64,000 nucleotides of DNA from Odontesthes bonariensis. Lineage: Eukaryota > Chordata > Actinopteri > Atheriniformes > Atherinopsidae. Where the stretch lies: assembly GCF_027942865.1 (NCBI RefSeq), contig NC_134510.1, forward strand, positions 31,494,663-31,558,662. Reading direction: 5' to 3'. A model generated the notes under the pieces. That model was not told where the DNA came from. It saw only the letters and a list, made by a program, of their open reading frames with translations, and ran no database searches. This document shows, in pieces, positions 46,765 to 59,092 of this stretch (positions are counted from its first letter, which is position 1; the number at the start of each line of letters is the position of its first letter). Both the position numbers and the translations under genes were made by a program.

Positions 46765-49700
46765 GGTTACCAAGGAAAGACATGTCGAGAGCACTGGTGA
46801 GGCACCAAAGCAGCAGGAGCAGCAGCAGCAGGAGCAAAGATTCCAACCGGCAGTCACAGCCTGTAACATGGTCACTACTAGGGCTCAGAAAGCAAGGAAT
46901 ACTCTGGAGGAGTTACCTTTTTACCATGATCAGTTGGAGGCAGGTCCAGTCAAGGAGCCTAAGTCCAAAGCTCAGAGACGGAGGGAAAAATTTTTGGCCA
47001 CAGCCAGGGAACAGCGTGAGGAAGCAGCAAAGCCCAGCCAGCCTGTAGATTTCCACATCCCCTCTGACATAGCAGCATTGCAGCAGGCTGATCGAGCACT
47101 GAAAGCCTGGTTTGACAAGGTCTCAGAGGTTGAGGGTGAGAAACAGGACAAGGCAGACTGTTTGGCCGATGCTAGGTACATCATAAAGAATGGAATTCTC
47201 TACCAGTGTCAGGGTAAAGTTGAGGCTTTAGCTTTACCACAGAGCCTTACACAGAAGGTCATGGTGCTAGGACACTCAATTCCGTGGGCAGGCCACCTGG
47301 CATTCCAGAAATCCCTCAGAAGGATCGCAAATAGATTTGTGTGGCCTGGCATGTATACCCAAGTAAAAGACTTTTGTGCTTCGTGCGCTACTTGTCAGCT
47401 AGCTTCGCCTAGGGGAATAGCCCATGCCCAGCTTCAGCCACTTCCAGTCATAGAGACTCCATTTCACAGAATAGGCATGGATATAGTGGGGCCCCTGGAG
47501 AAAAGCTCATCAGGAAATCGGTACATCTTGGTAATCTGTGATTATGCTACCCGTTATCCAGAAGCCTTTCCCCTCAGATCCATTAAGGCCAGACAGGTGG
47601 CAAACTGTCTTCTCCAGTTGTTTTCGAGAGTAGGGGTGCCGAGAGAAGTTTTGACAGACTGTGGGACAAACTTCCTGTCAAAACTGTTGCAACAAGTGTA
47701 TCAGTTGTTAGGAGTGAAGGGTATAAAGACCACCCCATACCACCCCCAAACGGACGGACTGGTAGAGAGGTTTAATCAGACTCTCAAAAACATGCTGCGG
47801 AAATTTGTTTCCCACACAGGCTCGGATTGGGACCAATGGCTGCCATACCTGCTATTCGCATATCGGGAGGTGCCACAGGCGTCAACAGGGTTCTCACCTT
47901 TCGAGCTTCTCTACGGTCGCCAGGTGAGGGGGCCACTTGACCTCCTGAAGGAGCACTGGGAGAATCCAATCCCAGACCAGGATAATGTTGCCAGCTATGT
48001 GATAAAGATGAGAGAGAGACTGGAGCAGATGACAGCTCTAGCACAAGAGCACATGCGGACTGCACAGGCCAGCCAGAAGACCTGGTATGACAAGAAGGCC
48101 AGGGACAGGACTTTTCAGCCGGGTCAGCAGGTGTTGCTATTACTCCCAACCAGTGACAGCAAGCTGTTAGCCAGATGGCAGGGGCCATACCAAATCACCA
48201 AGCGCCTGGGAAAGGTAACCTATGAACTATACATGCCGGACAGGATAAAGAAACATCAGGGTTTCCATGTGAACCTGCTGAAGGAGTTTCAGATACCTTC
48301 ACTGCCGAGCCAACAGCCTGTCAGGCAGCACCTCCTCATCCGGGTCCCTGACAGGGAGGAAGAGAGGGAGCAGTCGTTCCCCACCAACATCTCGGAGCCC
48401 AGTTTAATGGATGTATCCCATCTCCAGCCTGTTCAGCAGGGGGAGATAAGAGCATTGTTGGATCCAGAGCTTTTCCAAGAAAAACCAGGCTTCACAACAC
48501 TGGTTCAGCATAAGGTATACCTGAAAGAGGATGCCACTCCCCGCCGGAAGTGCTACAGGATCCCTGAACGGTTGGTGCCAAAGCTCAAGAAAGAGGTTGA
48601 GCTGATGTTGCAGCTGGGGATCATTGAAACTTCAACCAGTGAGTGGTGCAGTCCCATCGTGTTGGTCCCGAAGAAAGATGGTTCACTGAGGTTTTGTATT
48701 GACTTCAGGTACCTCAATGCGGTGTCAAAGTTTGAATCCTACCCAATGCCGCGCATCGATGAGCTGCTAGAGAGAGTTGGGAAGGCCAAGTTCATCACCA
48801 CACTTGACCTGAGCAAGGGATACTGGCAGCTTGCACTGGCAACTGAGACCAAGGAGCTGACAGCATTTAAAACACCCTATGGCATGTTCCAGTTCAAGGT
48901 GATGCCATTTGGTCTCCAGGGGGCACCGGCAACGTTCCAACGACTTATGGACCAAGTGTTGAGAGACGTGCCGCAGTTTGCAGCTGCCTACTTGGATGAT
49001 GTCGTCATCTTCAGCCAGACCTGGGAAGAACATGTGGCTCATCTGCGACGAGTCCTCCGCCTGATCAAGAATGCTGGGCTTACCATCAATCCTGCAAAGT
49101 GTGCTTTCGCTCAGAGGCAGGTGGAGTATCTGGGTCATGTTGTTGGACAGGGTGTGGTGAAGCCTCGAGTGGGGAAAGTGGACGCCATCCACTCATATCC
49201 GGTGCCCACCACAAAGAAGAAGGTGCGTGCCTTTGTTGGGCTGGTGGGATGGTACAGCAGGTTCATCCCCCACTTTGCAGAGAGGGCAGCTGTCCTCACT
49301 GACCTCACCAAGGCCTCAGCCCCAAACAAAGTGAGATGGAATGAACAATGCGCCAGAGCTTTTGCTGATCTCAAGAGAGCTATAACAAGTGAGTCTCTTC
49401 TCCACAGTCCAGACTTTTCTCAACCCTTCGTACTGCAGACGGATGCGTCAGGGGTCGGCATTGGAGCAGTACTTTTGCAGGAGACGGAAGGAGAAAGCCG
49501 TCCGGTGCTGTTTTTGAGCCGCAAGCTCCTGGACCGGGAGACGAGATATTCTACAGTGGAGAAGGAGTGCCTGGCGATGAAGTGGGCTATTGAGTCGCTG
49601 AGGTACTACTTACTGGGACGTCACTTCGTCCTGGAGACTGATCATCGCGCTTTGCAGTGGTTGAACAGAATGAAGGACTCCAACACACGCCTTACAGGGT

Positions 49701-49798
49701 GGTACCTGTCCCTGCAACCCTATGACTTCACAGTTAAGTACCGGGCAGGGAAAGCCAACTTGGTGGCAGACTGTCTTTCCAGAGTACATGAGGATTGA
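46765..49798 (+). CDS. Gmr1-like pol: integrase, reverse transcriptase, RNase H
   Basis: Open from the target duplication to the TGA before the 3' LTR; the first internal Met is at 46868. Numbered from that Met (976 residues), the integrase zinc finger is His136/His143/Cys173/Cys176, the core acids are Asp205, Asp264 and Glu300 (D,D-35-E), and a GPY/F-like module follows at about 434-456. The reverse transcriptase spans about 550-800 with YLDD at 708-711. RNase H follows with QTDASGVGIGAVL and ETDHRALQW. All catalytic residues are present, and no stop or frameshift occurs in this half. Integrase lies upstream of reverse transcriptase, as in Gmr1 and Copia-type elements. Translation from its own Met is unlikely, since the natural product is a gag-pol fusion. 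Confidence 0.95.
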
Positions 49799-49832
49799 GT
49801 TGCTGTACTCTTGGGAGAGGGGGGGGAGGAAA

Positions 49833-50515
49833 TGTGACGACGTGCCGCCGTCACTCACTCCAGGAACAATCCTGTCACGGGAGGGACACGGGGCTGACGC
49901 ACCTCGTAGTTCACCTGTGGAATAAGACGAACGTTGATTGACAAGCCGATAGCGGCAGAAGGAAATAAAGACTATATAAAATATAAATGAAGACAACACA
50001 TAAGAGTTATATTGAGCATATACTTATATGAGCATAAACTTACCTCTGCTCGTCGTCCTGTCTCCTGAGGTGTTCGGGCAAAACAATTCCCCGGGGGCAC
50101 GCGCACTTTATTAGATCCGAGAGGGAGGAGGACAAGGGTGAAATAAGTAGAGGGGGTCTCATATGATATAAATATGTATTTAACTATGGTAAAATATATG
50201 TGTGTGTTTATTATGTTTACTCTGGGTGTATTGATGGTTATTAAGATTGTATATATATTCCAGTGATGAGTTATGTAAATATGGTTGTAGATCTAAGTAG
50301 GTGTGTGTCGCTGATTTTACCCGGGTGAAATGGTATAGTCCAGCTCATTAGCTGGACCATAATGTATATAAGTAGTCAGTCTGTAAATGTCAGTTGTGGA
50401 TGTAGGTGTTGGTGTATGTGTTGGTATATGGTAATTATTGAACAAAATAAACGTATCTGGATCCGTACTCTGAAATTCTCCTGATTGCCTCCATGGCCGC
50501 TCGGGCATTCTAACA
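49833..50515 (+). repeat. 3' LTR of the Gmr1-like element
   Basis: 683 bp, preceded by the polypurine tract GGGGGGGAGGAAA and followed by the GGATG duplication. It is nearly identical to the 5' LTR. Confidence 0.94.
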
Positions 50516-50520
50516 GGATG

Positions 50521-52421
50521 GATGGAAATGTCAAGATACAATAAAAAAAGAAGTTTAAATATTTAAAAGGCAGGTTTATCACCACAAAATTATTATGAAA
50601 TACGTTTTAGCCACTGAAACTATACTCTACATTCTCTACAACACACTAGAGAAGAACCTTAAAGGGTTAATACTCAGGTTTGATCTTCATGGATGTTCTC
50701 ATCATCTTCTTTTCATTTACAGTAACGGCGCTGAAAGACTGAAACCCCTTCGAACGAACATGAAGTTCCTCTTTGTAAAACCCAAAATTTACCTCCCTGA
50801 TAGATAGACTTGTTCCTGTCTCGATCTCTGTGGGTGTTTATGTTCACAGAACAGTTTTAAAAAGCAATGATAAGAATTACTTTTTTCTTCTTGCTCTTAA
50901 ACTAAAAGCCCTGTTTGTATTACGTGAAAACATGAACAACCAACTCTGTTCATGGTCACTGTTCACAGGAGGAATCTTTCATCTCACTGTTGCAGCTCAT
51001 CTTTCAGCTCGATTGTCATAATCAAATAATAAAACATCTTTCTATTGAGACTGAAAAACAAACTAGATTTTGAATACGCATGGAATTTATCAATGGATGG
51101 AAGTATAAACAGATGGACAGATGTGTCACAGGATTAACGTACAAGCAGAGAAACTTCTTTAACCTTCATGACCTGCATGGATTTATACTATGGGAGTAAA
51201 CTAAAGCTTCTGTGACTACTATACAGCATAGGAACAATAATGGTGAATATAATAATTTCTGTAATCATTTTCTGTACAACTTTTTGGGCTGTTGAAGGAA
51301 AAGCAACGAAACAGGGTCTACTGTTACTAGGAATAATAAATGTTTATATGTAATGCAACATTTCATAACATATATATACAATAATTATGATTGTATATAA
51401 TGTAATTATTGTATGCGTTCTGACATGTGAACTGTGTATGTGCTTGTCTACATGAGCAGCAGAATGAGGGTCATACAGCTGTGGGTTAGTCTGAGTCTTA
51501 CTGTGCAGTGTTGCACCGTACAGAGAAACTGACTTAAACTCTCTCTTGTAAAATGGCTTTAAACATTCCCTCAGTTCCCCTGTTACATTTTCCTCTTGAG
51601 GTGCTCCAACACCACAACAATCCTGCACTCTCTCAAACTATTTTCCAGGTTTTTAAAAAAAATTGAGTATCTGCAGTAAATCAGCCCTTATTTGCAGAAT
51701 GATTTAAAATTTATTGAGCTGAACCAAATAATTCTCACACAACAGACTATGGTAAATTAAGTTTTTACCTAAAGTGTTGTCAGTGTTATGCTTCAAAATG
51801 CATCCCGCATTTATAATCTATCAGGCAGTATTTGACCTGAAACTGACAGAACACGAGGATCTTTTTTAACACTAAGTGTGGAGTTTATCAGTTTCAAACT
51901 TGACAGATGTGTGTGGAGTCAGAGCTCAAACACTCTGATATGAAGTCTGCACAGAAAGATCCAACTCACATTTAAAATCAGAAGTCTCCTGGAGTACAAT
52001 GAATATGTCCTCTGATCTCATCTGCTCAGTAAAGAAAAAAAAAAAAAAAAAGATAGGCTAACTAAGATACTGAAGCTCCTTTTAATAGATATTATTGCTT
52101 TTTGTTAAACACACACTCACTCACTGGTTTCTTTTTTGGAGCTGCTGGTACTAATTAACGACCGTTACTGACTTTATAAAGAAAAAAAAAAGAAATCAAC
52201 AATGTGACAATGTTTTGGTTACTTACAACAGACAGAAACGTGCATTTTCTACAAAGCAGATGTTTAATGTCAGTTGCAGCGTAACAGGAAAATATTTTCT
52301 TACATCAAATATTTATTTCGACAGTCATTGTAGCATTTTATCAAAACTCATACAGCGCCCTCTGCTGGTCAAAAAGCAGCAACAAATATAAGAACTGCAG
52401 GACAAACAAAAACAATTAATA
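50521..52421. repeat. Inter-lectin tandem segment, unit 2
   Basis: Collinear with unit 1 (from 23408) and unit 3 (60960-62835). The first 240 bp, containing AAATATTTAAAAGGCAGG, occurs only in units 2 and 3. No gene was recognised. It is interrupted at its right end by the Helitron-like element. Confidence 0.85.
52353..52368 (-). promoter_or_regulatory. CTCF-consensus-like motif, copy 4
   Basis: Same 16-mer as copies 1 and 3. Here it lies 54 bp left of the Helitron-like insertion, so the insertion has pushed it about 1.7 kb further from gene C'. Confidence 0.5.
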
Positions 52422-54113
52422 CTAGAAAGAGCTGTTCCTGCGAAACAGCTGTGAGAATGCATGAGCTGAATTACCTTGCTAAAAAAATCTTAAGAAGCTA
52501 AAAGATTTGAACATTTTAAAATTTGAATGGTGTCTCTAGCTGAAAGTATGCTAAAGTAGTTAAGATTTGAAAGGATTTGAAGGATTTGAAAGGATTTGAA
52601 AGGATTTGAAAGGATTTGAAGATAAACTTAAGCTAGAAACAATTGAAATGGCTGAAAGTATGCTTAAATAGTTATATAAAAAAAAAAAATTAAAAATGTA
52701 GTCTGACATACTGGGTATTGAACCCAGGCCACCTGCACGAAAGGCTGTTAGTGTTACCATTAAGCCATTTCGTTCTGTTAAACAGGAAGTGCATATAACC
52801 TAGTTAAAGACTACACAGACAGACACAGAGCACAGCTGCTGCAGCCGCGGGACAAATCTGAGGCGCAGACTGTCTTCTAACACGTCTTGTGACAAAAGTT
52901 GAACAGCTAGCAAAATTATTTTAACACCATTAGAAGCAGAAGGCTTAGAGGAACTTAGCAAAGTAGTTTTACATCTGTGGAGTCAACTATATTTAAATCG
53001 AAGCAGTTTGAACACACACAACATATATGGACAGATGAGACGGCCGCCCGCCGATCGCGGGAGAGAAATGACACCGAACACTGACTTCAAATACGTCTTG
53101 TGAGAAAAGTTGAGCAGCTAGAAAAATAATTTTAACACCATTAGAAACAGAAGGCTTAGAGGAAGTTAGCAAAGTAGTTTTACATCTGTGGAGTGAACTA
53201 TATTTAAATCGAAGCAGTTTGAAAACACTTGAAGCTGGTTTTGAGGACTCAAAAATGGCAGATTTCGTCAGAATTTGAGAATTTGTTCAAGCTTAAAGGC
53301 TCATAGTTCAAAATCTGTCCATGTGAGCTCTTTAGGAGTTACATTGGCTGAAAGAGGACAAGTTTTCCTACATTTTAAGGTATAATTTGTTTCTCTCAGT
53401 TAAACTGTATGAAAGTTATAGTAATGTGTTTGAAAAGTTGAAACTTATCAGCACTGCTGAATGTCTCACTCTAAAATCGAAGAAGGAACTTAATTTTCAT
53501 ATTTTTTAAACTGTCATATTTCAAAATTGGCCGAATACTTTTAAAAGATGAATCATTTTGTAATAGCTGAATGTCTTATGAACATTTTGAAATTTGAATG
53601 GTGTCTCTAGCTGAAAGTATGCTGAATTAGTTACGATTTGGAAGGATTTCAAGGATTTGAAGGGATTTGAAGATAAGGATTTGAAGAACTTAATTTTCAT
53701 ATTTTTGAAACTGTCATATTTCAAAATTGGCCGAATATTTTTAAAAGATGAAACATTTTGTAATAGCTGAATGTCTTATGAACATTTAAAAATTTGAATG
53801 GTGTCTCTAGCTGAAAGTATGCTGAAGCAGTTAAGATTTGAAAGGATTTGAAAGGATTTGAAGATTTACCATTACTTTTAATGGGGGAAAAAGTTGAACA
53901 AAAAGCTTAATATCTTAAAAAGTTGAAAAGTTAGAAATACTAAAAGTAATAGCAGAAAAGAGCTGAAAGAGCTGAACATTTTGATACCAAATTTGTTGAA
54001 ATAGCTGAAAGTATGCTGAAGTATTTGAATGCCGAAAAACGGCGGAATAATACGGAATAATAATAAAGAGAAACAGGAACTTAATAGTGAGAATGCTTAA
54101 TGCATTCTCACAA
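52422..54113 (-). mobile_element. Helitron-like non-autonomous element
   Basis: Units 1 and 3 carry the uninterrupted target (25010-25040 and 62822-62850), and no target duplication is seen. Read on the minus strand the 3' end has a 7-bp-stem hairpin (AGCTGTT ... AACAGCT), eight bases, then CTAG followed by T, as in Helitron 3' ends. The 5' end begins TTGTGAGAATGC rather than TC, closer to Helentron/Helitron2 habits. The body is made of internal repeats: AGGATTTGAA tandem copies (52565-52621), a block duplicated at about 52915-53000 and 53120-53225, and another at about 53490-53620 and 53695-53830. It has no coding capacity. Confidence 0.55.
52696..52769 (-). repeat. tRNA-like sequence inside the Helitron-like element
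   Basis: The minus strand shows an A-box-like TGGCTTAATGG, a T arm with a perfect 5-bp stem (CTGGG/CCCAG) around TTCAATA, and a possible 4-bp anticodon stem around TTCGTGC. The D arm is poor and no intact acceptor stem is seen, so this is a tRNA-derived relic rather than a working tRNA. Confidence 0.5.
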
Positions 54114-54310
54114 ATATAATAGTTGAGTATAGTTTTCATATCTAATTACATTTGGAGAAAACATTTGAATGTCTTTTTCACAGACACATCCTCATATAAC
54201 TGCTTAAATCAGCACTTTCTTTTGATGATGTAGAAGATAAATAAAACTATGAACATTTGTTTTAGAAAAAGTGAAATGCAAGTTTTTTTACTTCAGTGTA
54301 ACAGCAGGAT

Positions 54311-57300
54311 TTAAACAGATAAAGCTGCCTTCTCACAGATCCATTGCTGCTTTCCATCACAGCTCACCGATTTCCATTCTTTGTTTTTGACAAGTATTAC
54401 ACATCGACCATCCTGGGGCTCTTGTGTAATCCAGGAGCTGAAGAAAACTTTGTTAGATCAAGGCTGATAGTTTTTATTATTCAAAGTGATAAGAATGTTG
54501 TGTCTCTTACTTGTCAGCCAAATCACTTCCATCGACCCACTTCCATTTCCCATTTTCTGCTTTCAGGCCGATCCAGAATCCATTCCACCCAGAACTGTCC
54601 CAACTGTAATCACTGACAGTTTTCTGAGGAAAACAGGGAGGAAGTTATCAGAGATCATTTGGATTGAATGTAGACACCGTGATCAAATTAGTCAGTGTGT
54701 GTTCAGATCATGAAAATATGTTTTTCATTTCATATGGCCTGTCACTTCACTTATTTTATTACCTTTTCATTGTCATCACCCACAACAACCAGATCTGAAC
54801 CCTTTCCTCTGCAGTCTTCTCGAGCTCCTTCCCAGCTTCTCCTTTTATCAGGCACATGGTCATTTACTGCATAGCAGCTCGACTGAGGGTGTATCCAGCC
54901 TTTCTCACATTGGTTACATGTTCTTGCTGAAACAACAAGGATCGACAAATAAACATTTCATTGCATAATGATATTACTATTATCTGTATTTGGACATAAA
55001 TATATTGGGATCTTGACATACCGTTATCTTTTTTTGGACAGTAGGCATCAATGCTCCACTGAGCTCGACTGATGTTGAACTCAACCTGCATAGCCTCCGT
55101 GTTTTCTACTTGTTCTGTCAGGTTTTTCCTGTCAGCCTCCAGCTCCTGGTTTTGTGTGTTCAGCTCCTGGTTTTGTGTGTTCAGCTCCTGGTTTTGTGTG
55201 TTCAGCTCCTGGTTTTGTGTGTTCAGCTCCTGGTTTTGTGTGTTCAGCTCCTGGTTTTGCTTTGAAAGGTTCTTGTTTTCTGCAGTCAGGTTCGTGATCT
55301 TGTTTTCTAAGACATCATAGGCTTGTGTCAGGTTGTTCATCTGGACTGTCAGATCGTTATGGTTCCTTGTCAAGTTTTCGTTGTCCGATGTTAGTTTGTT
55401 GTTGAGTTTGGTCAGGTTGGAATTTTCAGCCAGCAAAGCAGTTTGGTTGGATTTTAACTGGCTCTCACTCTCATGAATGAATGTAACTGCAAAAAGAAAA
55501 TTTTGCTTAATGGTGATTTGCTTAAATTTCCTTAATGGATGGTGGTAATACAATGTGGGTTTTTTCTATTATGGGTTTGGTAGATTACCACAATAAAGCT
55601 TATTTCTATCTGTTCTACCTCGTTCTTTCCAGCATTCTGGGAGCTGACAGCAAAACAAAATCAACTGAAATCCCTCAAAAATGCCTCAAATGCACCATTA
55701 GTTAGTTTATTTTTCAAGATGTTTTAACATCCACTGTCTATGTGTGGCCCTCAGGCCCGAATATGTTGTTTCATTCAGAAAATTTGGATGTTTTAAATTC
55801 AAAATAACAGCTGTGCACTCTAGATTTAAGTTAAAATCACTAAAACAGGAATTAATAGTAAAATTGTTGAGGATTTTATTTCAAGCCAAAGATTTACTGC
55901 ATGCATTTTGCATCACAGTTGGCCTAATTAATTGTAAAATATACATTGAACTGGTATACTGTACTGAACATGTCAAAAAAATACAACTGAGAACCTGAAT
56001 TATTTGCTCTCTGGACATATTGCTTCATCAGTTTATGGGTCCACTTTCTAAGTTTGCTCTTGACAAACTTAGAAACTTCCAAGAAGAAACGTATAGAAGG
56101 TGAGTCAAAGTGCCATTACGGTGAATGATGTCACAGAGGAAATTAATACGGATATTTCTTCTGGATTTATTATGAATTGATGCTTATTTTTCATACTCAC
56201 GGTAGACACAGACACCTATGATGCCCAACAGCAAAATGACACAAACAGTCCCAAAGCAGCAAGCCGACCACTGATAGAGATGACTCCTTTTTTCAGTTTC
56301 CTTGTTTGCCAAGAGTCCTGCTGAGGTTAAACACATGCACATATGTGACTTTAGAAGTCTGAGCTCATGAAATGTTGGAGGAACCCACAGTTACCCTTTT
56401 TCCCCAGCATCTTCCCTTAATGTCGGTATTCACAAGAGTGTATTTTGAACATATTATCAATTGAAAACAATTCAAAAAAGAAGAAGAAACAAAAGCAGAA
56501 GCAAATCATTTTTCCCAGGGCTTCTCAAGTCTCACATCATCTTAAGTCAAACTTTTCAGTGCATTTCAAAACACATACACACAACCTCAACCCACAACCA
56601 TTCGTACTGAATGTTCATTTGCTACATTGTAAAGAAGAAAAAAAGGAAACTTGCACCTTAAAAATGCTTTGTGTCAGTGTGTTCTACATAATAAATTGCA
56701 TGCATGCATACCTCCAACATTATCCACAATCATGACCAGGTTTCCTGCGGCATTAAAAATAAGCAAAGTGAACCTTTTACACAACATCTGTTCCAGAATG
56801 TAAAGGCTCTGAACAAATTCTACATGAGTGTTTTGATTTATTTGACTGAAAAATGCTTCTTAAATATCAGTTTTCTTGACTTTTAGAGACCGTTTTACAT
56901 GCCTTCATCCCATGAGGCCTTGAATGTTGAATCAGCCCCTTCACAATCACTCAGCATGCAATTCATCTGACACATTAGTTCCAAATGAGCCAGTACATGA
57001 GTAACAATTCACATTTAAATAAAGTTCCACTGCTTCATCTGTAATATTTGCAAATTTGATCATTGTGAGCAAAGCTAAACTTCATAATTTACAACAGTTA
57101 TAATTAAGTTCAGCTGCTGCACCCACAACCCAAAAGGGAACATGACAGCAGAAGTTTTTACACCAGCGTAGCACAAAGCTTAAACCGTTTCCTGCATCTT
57201 TTTTTAAGTACATCAGTCGTCTCACACTTCTTTTCAAAAGCCAGAATTTCACGGAAGTATGAACATTCATGTATACACAACATGGTTTTTTAAAACCTAT

Positions 57301-58914
57301 TCCTGCCCATCATCTCATTATTCGTTAATCCTTCTATAACCCACATTTTATATAAATGTTTTTCTTCATACCTAAATGTATTTCCTCTGTGTAACCTCCT
57401 GTTTCATTAACATTCTGTAATGTGCAGTCACATGTGCAATGACCTGCCTGAATCAAGTCATCATTTTAGATTTTACATCAGGATATTGTAGATATTGTAA
57501 GAAACCGTGTGGAGTTGAACTTTAGTGAAGATGTAACTAATGAATAGCTGCTGTATACTATAAACCCAACCCTCTTTTTAGACTTCATATCTTATCTTTA
57601 GATATTCAAACTTCTTTTTGATAACCATACTGCAGCTGTAATGTGTAAATTCCTCTTCTGCTGGATCAATAAAGTCTATATTTATCTATATCCGTGTCTC
57701 TCTTTCTCTTTCTCTCCCTCTCGTTCTGTGTATATTTATAGATATAAATATATATACATATAAAACCTGGGAAATGTCAAATTCAATAAACTAGTTTCCT
57801 TTCATGATCGCAGCACAGATAGCTGTTTAAGACGGAAATGTTTTCACTTATGATTTTTCTGTTTAATGGTTTTTTTGTCCGTCTGTACGACTTACCATTT
57901 GAGTCAAGGTTTTTTTCAGTTGTTTCATTGCGCACTTTGACTTCATCATACACAGTCTCCTCCTCCGTCCTACCTGTAAGAATTCGAGAAAAATGAGAAA
58001 ATTATTTCACAGTGAAATGTATTTTTGCTTGACATTAAGATATTGACAAAAGTCTGTTTCTTTAAGTCTTTAAGTTCTTCTTTAAATCTACATAGTTGGT
58101 ATTCATCTATACATATGCTTACATATCTATCTATCCATCCATCCAACCATTTTTTATGCCCACTTAATATAATTCAGGGTCGCAGGGGGGCTGGAGCCTA
58201 GCCCAGCTGTCATTGGGTGCGAGGTGGAACACAGGCATCTTAAAAGGATATGTTTTTTATACTCTCATCAAAACAGAGCCAGATAAATACGTTTGCTTTA
58301 TGCAAATGCATTTCAAAATTATTCTTGCAACAATCCAAAACAAATTGCCCTAACAAATACTGTTCAGAACATTTTTACTTTAATCAGCCTGCAAGCTGTA
58401 TCCACCCATTCAGCTATCGCTGTTCAAAGTTTGTAAAGTTTCCCGGATGTTTCCACTGCAAACTACTCAGCCTGGTCTGCCTTTGGTGAAAGTGGGGATC
58501 TCCTTATCAGCCGTGTGCTTTGCGAGCAAGTGATAGTTAAGACTTGACATACTCTCCCTGACAGTAAAGGCAGACAACTTTAACTTTCACTTTCCCAAAT
58601 TTTAAGGACACAATTGTTCTTCACAGCTTAAACTTCTATCCGCAATTTTCGCTTTTGTAGATATTTCCCCCTTTATACCGATCCATTCACTACAATCAAC
58701 ACGATCGAAGCAAAAATACTCTATTAGTAAGCTCTAAGTTATTCCTTCTTCTTATACTATTATCAAGGAGAACGTGAGAAAAAAGCAGCAGACTGATTCA
58801 TATCAATTGTAGGGTTTCCTACATGAACTGTTAAAAACACATCTTACCTTTTGGTTTGGCTTTTTTAGTTTTAAATACAACAGAAGCATAATGAACCTCT
58901 CCCTCCTCCGCCAT
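54311..58914 (-). CDS. Gene C': recent duplicate of gene C with a longer stalk
   Basis: Eight exons: 58914-58848, 57973-57896, 56744-56712, 56317-56201, 55486-55022, 54926-54763, 54623-54511 and 54437-54311. They total 1164 nt, or 387 residues. Against gene C I see one change in exon 1 (Gln to Lys in the KTKQAK segment), two in the stalk (Arg to Gln, Met to Thr) and two extra NTQNQEL units. The first two CTLD exons encode the same residues as in gene C. The ITIM (VHYASV) and ITSM-like (TVYDEV) motifs and the membrane span are unchanged. All splice sites are kept. Both copies look functional. Shared regulation with gene C is likely, because the upstream flank (59093-59365) is duplicated too. 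Confidence 0.88.
55139..55259 (-). repeat. In-frame 21-bp stalk minisatellite, gene C'
   Basis: Five copies of the NTQNQEL-encoding unit, against three in gene C. The copies are almost identical at DNA level, which points to replication slippage or unequal exchange after the gene duplication. Confidence 0.92.
58104..58244 (-). repeat. Rex3-like 3' fragment in gene C' intron 1
   Basis: Paralogous copy of the fragment in gene C intron 1, at the same distance from the flanking exons. Confidence 0.65.
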
Positions 58915-59092
58915 TGCAATAGACTAACTGATTAGTTTTATCACTCTTGTAGACAATAGTACCACAGTAATAGAGCAACAGAGCACCATTTCAGAGAAGT
59001 GGTTCTTTCCTCTGAGACACATCCTTCTATCAGACTTGAAAAATAAAAACTTCTGCTTTTGGCAGAGACTCATTTGCATGACATACTGTATA

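Larger units (their letters stand above)
35480..50515 (+). mobile_element. Gmr1-like Gypsy LTR retrotransposon, interrupted by a nested element
   Basis: Bounded by 683-bp direct LTRs that begin TG and end CA, and flanked by a 5-bp duplication GGATG (35475-35479 and 50516-50520). Without the nested insert it would be about 5.9 kb. Domain order along the plus strand is gag (SCAN-like), zinc knuckle, protease, integrase, reverse transcriptase, RNase H. Integrase before reverse transcriptase is the hallmark of the Gmr1 lineage and is unlike ordinary Gypsy elements. The paralogous site at about 60955 is empty. Confidence 0.93.

Noticed and set aside
46782-47048. Separate 88-codon ORF at the start of the pol region
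   Set aside because: Overlaps the gag-pol frame in another register and has only low-complexity Ser/Arg sequence.
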